NCBI GenBank assembly: GCA_016169945.1 | Contig: JADLSH010000155.1 | Span: 2,115,501-2,179,500, forward strand | From: Trachythela sp. YZ-2020 | Taxonomy: Eukaryota > Cnidaria > Anthozoa > Malacalcyonacea > Clavulariidae | Reading direction: 5' to 3' | Length of the DNA: 64,000 nucleotides | In this document: positions 22,757 to 64,000 of the stretch, one piece after another | Layout of the letters: the number at the start of each line of letters is the position of its first letter | How positions within the stretch are numbered: position 1 is the stretch's first letter | Notes under the pieces: generated by a model | The model's input: only the letters and a program-made list of their open reading frames with translations | The model's database searches: none | Told to the model about the DNA's origin: nothing | Program-made: the position numbers and the translations under genes

Positions 22757-23060
22757 GTGCTCAAACTTTGGCCCTAAACTATTAAACTACTGTACTTAGT
22801 GAATGGGACTCCCCGTATCTAGCTATCTGAACAGGCTTCTTGATTGGTTAATCATGACAATAAAGGACAATAAACTATAGAAATCATCTTTCTAACGAAT
22901 GACTCATAAACACGAATATTATGTAGGTACTTATCCCAGTGAATACAAGGTGCATCAAAAAAGACATCCAACTTTCCCATGCTATCACGCGCATGATATA
23001 TAATTTATATATTTTAGTACCTTTTTCACAAAAATAAAGATCAGTCTTTTTTAGCTGTAA

Positions 23061-23362
23061 AGGCCATGTTACACGCGACAATTTTTGCTGTAACTTGCAA
23101 CGCAATTTCTGCGCAGAACCATGTTATGTGGAAATGTACGCACGGAAACACAGTAAACATGGCACGCGTTTTACTCCACCGTATTATCATTCTCGTTCAT
23201 TTCTTTGTCGCCTTCTGGGCATGTTTAGCAAGAAAAATATCGGCAAAGTAAAACGAGATTCATGCTCACAATTTCTCTGCGAATATTTTTTTACCTAACA
23301 TCGCTCTGTGTCCGAAATTGCGTAGCAAGTTGCAGCAAAAATTGCCTCGTGTAACATGGCCT
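23061..23362. mobile_element. Harbinger-like MITE, 302 bp, TAA duplication
   Basis: The termini AGGCCATGTTACACG and complement extend through GCAACTTGC blocks as an inverted repeat. Flanked by TAA at 23058-23060 and 23363-23365. Left-end relatives occur near 52677 and 57045. Confidence 0.75.
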
Positions 23363-24000
23363 TAAAATGACACATTTTTAGTATCACTGCGATCAATAAT
23401 GATTAATGAAATAATATATACGATCCAATGAAAAAAGATGGGTCGAAATCATACATTATAATTACAACAATAATAAATGTACATGTAATGACATTGCTGA
23501 CTTGCATGATAAAAGCCCAGAACCAAACCAACCAAGTTATGACCAAGCGGGCGTATTGGCCCAGTGCAACAAAAGTAATATTAATGACGAAACATCGCAT
23601 CTGAGAATAGTTGTAAGAAAGTGCCATCTGCTGCTAAAGAATGCTCCCAATAGATATTTCTACCCTTAGGGGCTGTCTATATGTAAGGTGGGCTGCCTCG
23701 CTAACCGGGCCAGCCCGGTAATCGGGATGAATTTGTCTTGTGTTTATATGAGAAAATTTCACCAAACGGGATGATTTTGTTGTTTTAACCTTTGACATTG
23801 TTTAGACAGTGCTTAGAAGAGCTCGCAGACAAATTAGCGCGGCGTATCTCTGAACTTTCATCCCGGCAACCGGGCTTGCTCGGTTAGTGAGTGTTTATAT
23901 GGGGAAAATTTTATCCCTGTATGCGAGATCTCCCATATCGGGAACCAGGCCATCCCGTTTGTCCATATAAACGCACGGTAATATTTACTCTAAAATCAAT

Positions 24001-24190
24001 CGCAGGGCCGCAGATTCAATTCCTGTAGGAGGACTTAGAGTTGCATTTTTCGCAGCCGTTCCCGTTCAGGTCTAAAATATTGTATATAATATTTCACTCG
24101 AAATATCAATCCACCTATAAACATTCTCCATCAATTTCAATCGAGTGAGATGCAGAAAAAAAAACATCTTGTAATTTACCTTATCACAAC
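24001..24190 (+). mobile_element. SINE, 5'-truncated copy
   Basis: Shares CGCAGGGCCGCAGATTCAAT through the A-rich tail and ATCTTGTAATTTA with the longer copy at 24611-24825, but lacks the tRNA-like head. 5' truncation is typical of retroposition. Confidence 0.65.
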
Positions 24191-24426
24191 CCGCAGTACC
24201 CGCATCTATATATATACTTCTCAAACTCATTAATAATTCATTAGCAATTTACTCAATCAGACAGCTCCATTCCGTCACGTGAATGGGCTTTCATACCTGG
24301 TAAAACACTGCATCAAGCACTAGCGTTTGATAATCAAACACTAGTGTTTAATTCATCGTAATTTAACAAACAATCAATGCGATTGTCCTAAAACGGTGCC
24401 TGATTGGGTCACTGCCTTTCGTTTTG

Positions 24427-24585
24427 AGAAGCCATTTCAAAAACTCGTTCTGCGTGTTTGATCACAGTAACAAAACACTCGAAAGCTAATGAATCTCTCG
24501 GGGCTTCGCCCCTCGAGATTCATTAGCATTCTCGTGTTTTGATACCGTGATCAAACACTCAAACTCGTTTTTGAAATAGTACATG
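24427..24585. repeat. Near-perfect hairpin
   Basis: The arms (AAAAACTCG...TTGATCAC...AATGAATCTCTCGGGGC) fold around CTTCGC. Same architecture as the other roughly 120-170-bp hairpins of the window. Confidence 0.65.
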
Positions 24586-24610
24586 AACTTGTGGTTAACG
24601 CTTGGCAACT

Positions 24611-24825
24611 GGACTCTGTAGCTCAGTGTTCAGAGCGCTGCACCGAAATCGCAGGGCCGCAGATTCAATCCCGTCGGAGGACTTAGAGTTGCATTTTTCG
24701 CAGCCGTTCCCGTTCAGGTCTAAAATATTGTATATAATATTTCACTCGAAATATCCATCCACCTAAACATTCTACATCAATTTCAATCGAGCGAGATGCA
24801 GAAAAAAAAAATCTTGTAATTTATC
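24611..24825 (+). mobile_element. tRNA-derived SINE with A and B boxes
   Basis: The head GGACTCTGTAGCTCAGTGTT followed by CAGAGCG resembles a tRNA 5' half with an A box. AGATTCAATCCC is the B box. A GC-poor body and an A tract follow. The same head in reverse orientation occurs at 31709-31733. Confidence 0.7.
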
Positions 24826-25394
24826 TAAAATTAATAGGCCTCTATTACACGCCCGTTAAACGAGCCAGCCCAGCTTCCATATAAACAGCCCCCTAATGCG
24901 CTTCAACCGACCGCAGTTGCATAATCAATAATCGCATAACAATTATTGTTTTCTAGTTACACCTCCTCAAAGACGGAACCGACCTAAAACCTATGTTTAA
25001 GCCAACAAATCACCAGTTCCCAAAGTTATTTTAACGCGCCAATGCTGATTCTGTATTCTAGAATGCCCTCCTACTACATTCCTACCATTAAAAGGAATCG
25101 CAAATGCGTAATCAACAACCACAAAACAGTTATTTTCGGAAAAGGTAGATCTCGAGTCAGACCTCCTCAGGCACGGGATCGGCTGAACAACCTATATCTA
25201 GACCACCAGATGAACAGTTCCCCAAGCAGCTGTCGTCCATGGTAATTCGTTACCCACTACAATGCCAGGAGTTAGAATGGACCAAGCATCTGAATCTATT
25301 CCGCCTTGTAACAACACCACAATGACCGTTAATATCCCAATAAGAATCACCCACTGTACAACTCTGCTCCTTCTGGAGGACACAATCCTTTGAA

Positions 25395-28110
25395 TTGCAT
25401 ACGGATTAATACACGAGGTGCCCTTAACTGAGCAGAGCTATTTTGTGCCAATATTATCTTTAGCTAATTTTATGTCACCCGTACCCAAAATAGATGAAGT
25501 GCGCTTATTCCTTTTTCAAAATATAGTTGATATGTGCTGTCTTACGGAAACGTGGCTTAAAGACTTGATCGATGATACCGTTCAAAATTACACTTTACTA
25601 CGGAAAGACAGGACATATGCCCAACACGGTGGAGTTGCCCTCTATATAAGAGATTCTATAAATTTAGTTGCCCTCTATATATACGAGATTCTATAAATTT
25701 GAAAGGCTATATCAATTTGAAAGTAATAACCACATTGAGGCCCTCTGGTGTAAATTACGAGGTATTTCGAGTCCTATACCATCCCCCCTGCCTCTTCAGA
25801 TGACGATCAGGTGATTGAATACCTGCTGAATACCCTGTCCAACATCGAATGCTCATATCCAAACTTTGCTCTATTACTGGCGGGTGATTTTAATCGTTTA
25901 GATGTGTCCCAAGTGGTTAATCAGTTTAGCTTAAAGCAGCTGGTCATATTTGCCACCCGAGGAGAAAGAACTTTGGATTTGATCTTAACAAATTTCAACG
26001 ATTACCACCAGAAACCTCTTAAGTCTTCACCCTTTGGTCTTTTCGACCATTTTACAGTCACTGTCTACCCAAAAGTCAGACCAAAATGTGAGAAACCATT
26101 AAAAAGGTTACAGTTAGAGACATGCGCTTATAAGGTTCTAAGCATGCACTTGCAAGATACTTGAATTCTATTAATTGGTTCATTATGGATACACTTAAAA
26201 GCACGGAAGAAAAATGCCAGTTTTTTAACAACATTGTTCATATTGGACTAGATACGAGAATGCCTTCAAGGACCGTAAAAATTCATTCTCACGATGCTCC
26301 ATGCATGGTTACTAACGGGGCATTTAGAATCCCTAATTCAGAAACGTCAACAAGTCCTTTCCCAAAACAGTCCTATTATGTTTAGGTACTATCGCGACCG
26401 AGTCAACAGAGAACGTAATTAAGTTGTGTAAATCCAAAAACTATCAAGCAAGATTAAAAGCTGTGAAAATAATGACCCCAAGAAATGTTGGTCGGAAAGT
26501 TGTGTGGGATGTCCAAACCAACAAAGGATATTGTATCTTTGCTACTTCCAAATGAGTCACCATCATATGAAGCTAAATGCAATCTAGCGAACGAGATTAA
26601 TGCCGCCTTTCTGGAGCCACAACAAGAGTATTTACTTCTTTTATAAACAAATAGACTTGATACTATTAACTCCGAACTGCCTTCGATTTCTTTACTGAGA
26701 CGCGGTCGAAAAACAGCTCAGCTTAATCAATGCATCTATAAGGCCTGCGGCCCAGACAACATTCCAAATTGAATGCTTAAAGATTTTGCGTACATCTTGG
26801 CTGTACCAGTATGTGAGATAATAAACTCATCCTTTACTGAGAAACGCCTGCCTCACATTTGGAAGTGTGCTAATGTCACACCTATACCTAAGAATCCATC
26901 GATCAGTGACATTAATAAAGACCTACGTCTTATATCTTTAACGCCCACCGTTTGCAAGATTACCGAAGATTAAGTGGTAAGAGATCATGTCAACCAGCGG
27001 TCCTCAGGCATATAGGACATGGCCAGTACGGCAGTATTCCTGATTCATCAACCACTCATGCCCTCATTAACTTGATTCATAGCTTGTCAAAGGCCACTGA
27101 CAACACTGGTAGCGATGTGAGAGTACTAGCATTTGATTACAAAAAATCTTTTGACTTAATCGACCATAACATTCTCATTTCCAAACTGTCAAATTACGGT
27201 ATTAATTCTCATATTGTGAACTGGATCTGCGACTTTTTAAGTAACAGGTAACAGATCTCAAATAGTCAAGTCGGCAGAGAATTGTTACTCAGAATGGAGA
27301 TTAGTACCGGTGTTCCGCAAGGAACAAAACTCGGCCCGTGGTTAGTTTTAATTATGATTGAAGATCTTCAGATTGCGTCATCTACTGGCACAGTTTAGGA
27401 CGTACTTGATGACACCACAGCTTATGGAATTATCCCGAAGGGTTTGCCAAGCACCTAGTGTGGTCGCATGATAATACCAAGACCAACTACCCAATGCGAA
27501 GAACTGCGTATCGATACAAACACTATCGAGACAATCGATTATCTTAAACTTCTTGGTGTAACAATTCAAGAAGATTTAAATTGGAATGCTCATATTAATA
27601 TTACAATTAAGAAGGCTTCTAAAAGACTTTACTTTCTCTTACAATTGAAGCGCGCCAAGATACCTCCAGATGATCTGATCAAGTTTTATATTTCGTGTAC
27701 TCGTTCAGTCCTCCTCTACGCATGCCATGTTTTCCATTATAATCTCCCAGAGTATTTGAAGATTATCTACGCGTACGATACTCCGTACGATCGAGCACTG
27801 GGACATGCAGGAATTAACAAACTTTCTGAGTGTAGACAACAACTATGTGATGATTTCTTTAATAAAGTAGTATCAAATCCTAGAGACCGATTATATGACC
27901 TAGTTCCACACAATGTAAATCCGCAACTTGTCGGAGACATCTAAGATCGTTTGATATTCCAATATGTAAGACAGATCGATTTAAGAACTCCTTTTTAATA
28001 TCAAGTGCTCACCGTCACAACGATAGCAAGAGTTGATTTATAAGCGAACTTTAGGTTATTATAAATTGTTGCATACATTTGTGAACGAACGTTATACTGT
28101 TGTAAATTGT
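25395..28110 (+). pseudogene. CR1-like LINE: APE endonuclease and reverse transcriptase, decayed
   Basis: Successive frames give the endonuclease (CCLTETWL, GGVALYIRDS, LLLAGDFNRL, LDLILTN, FGLFDH) at 25480-26070. The reverse transcriptase follows at 26770-27930: WKCANVTPIPK, HGQYGSIPDSSTTHALI, VRVLAFDYKKSFDLIDHNIL, STGVPQGTKLGP, a degenerate VLDDTTAY in place of Y/F-ADD, then YLKLLGVTIQEDLNWNAHI. The last part, about 27780-28030, is the LINE C-terminal region. Multiple frameshifts, stops and the damaged catalytic ADD box show it is dead. A local duplication of the GTTGCCCTCTATATA segment sits at 25638-25690. It lies upstream of OXCT1 in the same orientation. Confidence 0.85.
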
Positions 28111-28249
28111 ATTATTTACAACAGTAGGAGGGCATGATACAGAGTAAGTTAAAAACTAACGTGGACTTCTACTAAATATTATCAGTGCGTATTCCTTTCT
28201 TTGTTGGTGGTGGGGGAGTGGTGATTCAAATAAAGGATGGGACTTAAGC

Positions 28250-28790
28250 AGTAGAGTCTATACAATAATTTCTGACCTCAACGTCCATGACTATGTATCT
28301 GTTGTAACCCATAACCGCTCTCGTCTCTGTCTTAATCCCAACCTAATGCTCAAGACCCCATTTTGTAAAACCACAACATATCAGAACTCCTATTTCAACC
28401 GGATCGTGAAATTATGGAACAGTGTTTGCAAAATAGCCCCGCCAAATACATTCGCTACTGTCAAAACATTTAAACATTACCTCTTTAATCATTATTCTAT
28501 GTTAGTTTCAACTGTATATGATGTACATTTGTTATGCAGTTTGTCAATATCGCGTGTGGAGTGTCCTTCCCATAGGAGTTAACTGTCTCATTGTATGAAC
28601 TCGTTGTTGGTATTCTAATATTTAATTGTATATATTTAGTTAACTCTATATTTGCATGTAGTTTGTTGGAAAGGTGCTTTGCTTGGGTAGCGTAAATCGT
28701 TTGCGTCCCGTTCCCACCTCTTCCTTGTGGGTAATATCTTTTTTCTGTGTACGTTGTATATGTCCTTAGAATTTAAAATATTATTTTAAA
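28250..28790 (+). pseudogene. 3' end of a second LINE
   Basis: The frame from about 28290 reads HNRSRLCLNPNLMLKTPFCK, then TTTYQNSYFNRIVKLWNSVC and FKHYLFNHY, the sequence type that closes CR1/jockey-like ORF2 proteins (..SYFNRIVKLWN.LP). Upstream RT parts are absent, so it is a 5'-truncated insertion. Confidence 0.6.
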
Positions 28791-28802
28791 GATATAATAT
28801 AA

Positions 28803-28908
28803 GACTGTAAGCTTCGGGTCCTTAGGATCTTCGCTCGAAACGTCGAAATTCTTTTTGTATTTTTTAGGTAGATTGATCCTAAAAACCCGAAGCTTACAGT
28901 CAACCTGG
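28803..28908. repeat. Hairpin about 330 bp upstream of the OXCT1 ATG
   Basis: GACTGTAAGCTTCGGG...CCTTAGGAT pairs with ATCCTAAAAACCCGAAGC plus TTACAGTC across a loop of about 50 nt. It could overlap the OXCT1 promoter region. Confidence 0.7.
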
Positions 28909-29234
28909 CGCTGCTGTCAAGGAAAGGCCTATATTCATTATCACAATAAGAGGAAAATACATCAAGGTATGTGTTGACTCAACCGCTAGAATCAACGTAT
29001 ATACACGTTCCATAACGACATCACAAGCCAGAGTCTCTACTTAACCAACAGGTTTCACTTCTCGATTATCGATAATAATCCTTCCCACCTCATTTTCCCA
29101 TTTTCCGCATCAGATACTCCGTAGGTCCGCAAATGCATCCGCATTTTATGAGTCGGAACATTGGGGTGTATAGGAGGTGTGGCTATATTATTTCCCAATC
29201 CCCAAGCGGCTTTGTTGATTGCGCAAAGAAAAAC

Positions 29235-60906
<31,672 letters not shown>

Positions 60907-61233
60907 AATGTATATGGTATATTGGTATATAAGTACAGTATGGTTCCAGCCACAGCATGAGTGAAACATGCATTGTCCACGTCTTAGATCAAGACATCGT
61001 ACCCCGGGACAATATATTCCACTCAACCTTGAATATCAATTTTGGCGATGAAATTATGAATAACGAAAAAGGACGATGTACAACATTGTATTTCTTTTGT
61101 GGCCCGAGCCATAGAATAGGAAATTACTAGAAGGGGCACTTGAGGCGGAACCTTTGAAGTTTTTGACGCTGCGCATGTCGCATTACGCATGTTGATTACC
61201 ATTATTCTAGCCAGTCAATTGCATTTTCTGGCC

Positions 61234-61239
61234 AATAAA
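61234..61239 (+). terminator. Possible OXCT1 polyadenylation signal
   Basis: AATAAA, the nearest clear canonical hexamer seen downstream of the stop (328 bp). It lies in repeat-like sequence related to 39050-39150, so the true signal may differ. Confidence 0.25.
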
Positions 61240-61396
61240 CACGCTGAACTGGCTGGTCCGCCATTATTCTGGCCAGAAAACTGCATAAAAATAGGGGGTC
61301 ACGTTGCACTGCTGAGTGGCCCTTCTGGTCATTTCCTATTCTGTGCCCGAGCTGCTGTATTTCGACATTTCATTCTCGCGTCATTATATAGATATT

Positions 61397-61552
61397 AGGC
61401 AGCTTTAGCAAACACAACGCGACGTCAAAGAGGTCGTGAAAATGGCGTAAAAATGGCGTGATACAGTATGCCCATCTATGGATGTGCCCACGCCATTTTT
61501 ACGCCATTTTCACGTCCTCTTTGACGTCCCGTTGTGTTTGCTAAAGCTGTCT
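61397..61552. mobile_element. Hairpin MITE, 156 bp, ATT flanks
   Basis: AGGCAGCTTTAGCAAACACA and complement AGACAGCTTTAGCAAACACA; ATT at 61394-61396 and 61553-61555. Inner CGTCAAAGAGGTCGTGAAAA arms pair. Confidence 0.75.
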
Positions 61553-61689
61553 ATTGAATGATCAACCAAACGTCTATTAAGTATATTTTCTTAACATTCT
61601 CAGCCTATTCGAGCCTAATTGGTGCGGGGTTTCAGTATTAGCGTTACGGGACAGCAAATGGTGGTCAACTTGAGAAGTTGGGGAAGCAC

Positions 61690-61990
61690 GGGTGGCAGGT
61701 GCGGTTAGCGCGCTGCCCCTTACCTCTGAGTTAAGCCGGCTATACAGCAGGTCGAGGGCAGGGATTTACTTCGGTTGGGAAACGTCCCTGTGCTTGATTA
61801 ACTATTTAACTCATGTAAGTTGAGATGGGTTGGTTCTCTCCCGTGCTTCGAAGGTTTTTCTCCGGGTATTCCGGTTTTCCTCCCGCCCTGAAAACTAACC
61901 CTCCTAAGCACTAACCTTAACTAACTAACCCTCGGAACTTTTGTCAATTGGGTTGTAAAACATGTTAAGGCTTCCCATCCACTCAGAGTG
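61690..61990 (+). mobile_element. tRNA-like SINE with conserved core
   Basis: GGTGCGGTTAGCGCGCTGCC looks like an A box region and AGGTCGAGGGCAGG a poor B box. The stretch TTCTCCGGGTATTCCGGTTT and TCCTCCCGCC resembles a core domain conserved in some metazoan SINEs (Nin-DC type, from memory). Confidence 0.5.
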
Positions 61991-62034
61991 GCAACCAAGT
62001 GTTGATACTTTCTAGGAGCAATCAAATTAAACTA

Positions 62035-62661
62035 CAGGTGTATGTACCACAGAATACCGCAAACATTTACATGTTCCATATCTTTTGTCAAATTGGAACA
62101 AACTCTAATATACCACAGAATACCAGTGCAGAGATAAATAAGCAACGGTTTATCAAATTGTACCAGGATTTGGTGTGTCATGTTGTGTGATAATACTGTA
62201 GGATATTCTAACTTAATTTAGTGAAAGGTAAATACTAAAAGTAGTACAGCATACCAACGAATACCAGGTTTATCAATAATTTCGAAAAATTCAGTTTTTC
62301 AATGGTAAAATTGATTCCTCGGTGTGATTCCTGTATAGTAATAATGTTGTGTTGCATAGAAAAAGTAGTGATCAACATAAATTATACTTGTTTGCAAACT
62401 TATTTTTAAACTTTCGAATTTTACAGGCATTATGCGGGAAAAAAGTATCAAAAACATCGAATGTTATTTTTTGTTAATCCTGATTATTTTAAGAATTCTA
62501 ATGAAAATATTCATTTTTTGTTTTTTATATGTCAATTAAAACTAAAACTAATATATATTCACAAAAATAAAGTATATAGTATGTCTCCTCCAAATTTTAT
62601 AAGATCAATAAATAAGACTGGTATTCTGTGGTACCGTGGTATTCTGTGGTACATACACCTG
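62035..62661. mobile_element. MITE with CAGGTGTATGTACC ends, TA duplication
   Basis: CAGGTGTATGTACCACAGAA and TACC at both ends (inverted), TA on both flanks, suggesting a Tc1/mariner-like nonautonomous element. ACCACAGAATACC recurs inside. Confidence 0.65.
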
Positions 62662-62914
62662 TAAATGTTTCTTTCGTTTCATTATTATTTTTTCATGCTC
62701 TCATACTGCCGATTCACTATCATTTGCTAATCGCTGGTGCTTAGTGAAACACAACTACAGCCTAGTGCAGGTATATTTATTGAAATTTGGACGAATTGCC
62801 TGTTGGGCTGCCAGCACAAGTAGCAAGTCTCAATTTGTTATCAATTTGTATCTACCTCGGGCATTTGGCTAAGAATTTTCGTTAAAAGTATTAGTTTAGT
62901 GCTTGTCTGTTTTA

Positions 62915-63085
62915 AGCCTGCCACACATGAGAGAGCTCTTGGCTAAGGTAAGGACCTCGCAACGCAGTTTGATCAGACACATTCTTTCGTGTGCGCATTT
63001 TACTTCGCGAGGCCGTGAGACAAAGATCAACACGCGACCTCTCGTGGCGGTAAGCTCAGCCAGGAGCTCTCATGTGCAGCAGGCT
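62915..63085. mobile_element. Harbinger-like MITE, 171 bp, TTA duplication
   Basis: AGCCTGCCACACATGAGAG and complement AGCCTGCTGCACATGAGAG; TTA at 62912-62914 and 63086-63088. Confidence 0.75.
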
Positions 63086-63222
63086 TTAAAGTATAGCTGC
63101 ATCGAAAGGGGGAAATATTTATTATACTGTATTGATTAAAAGATAGTGACAATATAAAATGAATGTTCACTCTATTTTAGTAGAACCATGTTGTATTTGT
63201 TTTGTTTATATCAAATATTTAA

Positions 63223-63715
63223 AGGGCTTATGCAGCGAAAATTCGGTTCGAGTGAAACTCTCTTAATAAAGAGAACTTTTGAAGTTATGAAGATTGACGT
63301 TTGGAGCTTTTCCATATCCCACTTCGTTCTTGAGATATTAAGATGTGTTTGATATGTAAATAACATCACTGTGACATCACACTGCATAATGAATTGTTGG
63401 AAAATCACGAAATCTTTGAAATAATTGAATTAAATCACTTGAAACTCTGTATGACTTGTGTCGTACCTGCGATAGGCAGAAACAAATGACAGTTTAAAGG
63501 CGATTGGTTAAATAATCTCAGAGGTATTCGTGATTTTCCAACAATTCATTATGCAGTGTGATGTCACAGTGATGTTATTTACATATCAAACACATCTTAA
63601 TATCTCAAGAACGAAGTGGGATATGGAAAAGCTCCAAACGTCAATCTTCATAACTTCAAACGTTCTTCTTAATAAGAGAGTTTCACTCGAACCGAATTTT
63701 CGCTGCATAAGCCCT
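63223..63715. mobile_element. Palindromic MITE, 493 bp, TTAA duplication
   Basis: AGGGCTTATGCAGCGAAAAT and complement; the arms pair for about 190 bp. TTAA at 63219-63222 and 63716-63719. The same 65-residue reading appears on opposite strands of its two arms. Confidence 0.8.
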
Positions 63716-63718
63716 TTA

Positions 63719-63983
63719 AGAATCGGACTTGTGCAGTGTTCGTAAAATCTCGATTAGTGATAATACGAACTGCTTTCTTTTGTAAAATGAATAATGGCTG
63801 GAGAGTGGTATGATAGGTACTTCCCCATACCAAAATTCCATAAGTAAGGAAGGGTAAAAAAGAGCACAATAAAGCTTTTTGAGAGTGAATAGACTTAAAT
63901 AATAACGAAGCTTCGATAAAATACCGATGCTTTTTGACAATGTAATTAATATAGTTTTTCCAACTAAGATTGGAATCTATCAT
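63719..63983 (-). pseudogene. LINE reverse-transcriptase C-terminal fragment
   Basis: Reads MIDSNLSWKNYINYIVKK, then FLPFLTYGILVWGSTYHTTL and LFILQKKAVRIITN, the classic region after the RT palm of CR1/jockey-type LINEs. It is cut on its 3' side by the TTAA MITE and continues beyond the window on its 5' side. Confidence 0.7.
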
Positions 63984-64000
63984 TATTCCTAAATACAGAC

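Larger units (their letters stand above)
23669..24893. repeat. Composite repeat with GGGGCTGT ends, hosting two SINEs
   Basis: The left end GGGGCTGTCTATATG (23669) and right end (complement GGGGCTGTTTATATGG, about 24892) are inverted. Further CCGGGCCAGCCCGG- and GTTTATATG-containing inverted segments lie at 23700-23980. The flanks TTA/CTA could be a decayed 3-bp duplication. SINE copies and a hairpin are inserted inside. Confidence 0.5.

Noticed and set aside
24611..24680. Possible tRNA gene
   Set aside because: A and B boxes are present but no acceptor stem closure or anticodon arm is convincing, and the sequence continues into a shared body with an A tract; it is a SINE head.
63211..63408. 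65-residue frame repeated at 63530-63745
   Set aside because: Both lie in the arms of the TTAA palindromic MITE.

Overview
This is animal (metazoan) nuclear DNA. It is AT-rich, with spliced genes carrying GT-AG introns and a dense load of eukaryotic transposons (P, hAT, Mutator-like, Harbinger-like, CR1-like LINE, Penelope-like, SINE). The mix fits a cnidarian-type invertebrate, perhaps an anthozoan, but that is inference and no species marker is decisive. Nothing bacterial, no rRNA, no CRISPR and no canonical tRNA gene was seen.

The one clear host gene is a complete 18-exon OXCT1 (mitochondrial succinyl-CoA:3-ketoacid CoA-transferase, SCOT) on the + strand. It runs from the ATG at 29235 to the stop at 60906. 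All 17 junctions join in frame and give 526 residues, close to the roughly 520 of the vertebrate enzyme. The catalytic Glu lies in exon 11. Its introns are filled with mobile DNA. Intron 1 holds a whole hAT transposon (30836-35126) between perfect 8-bp target duplications.

Layout. 1-1326: a two-exon gene on the - strand for a small secreted, heavily N-glycosylated protein of unknown family, with a dead copy of its first exon inside its own intron. 2.5-16.3 kb: a nested-transposon zone built on two paralogous copies of one repeat block. Copy A (about 2597-6940) carries a 1240-bp palindromic element. Copy B (about 7867-16290) carries a 4348-bp P-superfamily transposon (THAP domain, DDE transposase, 8-bp duplication) and a 1762-bp long-TIR element with a 9-bp duplication. 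Each copy supplies the empty site for the other's insertions. 17.2-21.4 kb: a TIR element holding LINE ORF1 debris, a TIR-bounded unit carrying a decayed cysteine-rich gene that ends in a P2X7-type cytoplasmic domain, an hAT MITE and a LINE scrap. 22.1-22.8 kb: a broken SAM methyltransferase. 23.0-24.9 kb: MITEs and two SINE copies. 25.4-28.8 kb: two dead LINE segments just upstream of OXCT1. After OXCT1: a SINE, several MITEs and a LINE fragment at the window end.

The only working units that can be argued for are OXCT1 and the secreted glycoprotein gene. Every transposase or reverse transcriptase reading frame seen is broken. Many nonautonomous elements, however, keep clean termini and target duplications, so transposition shaped this locus heavily.
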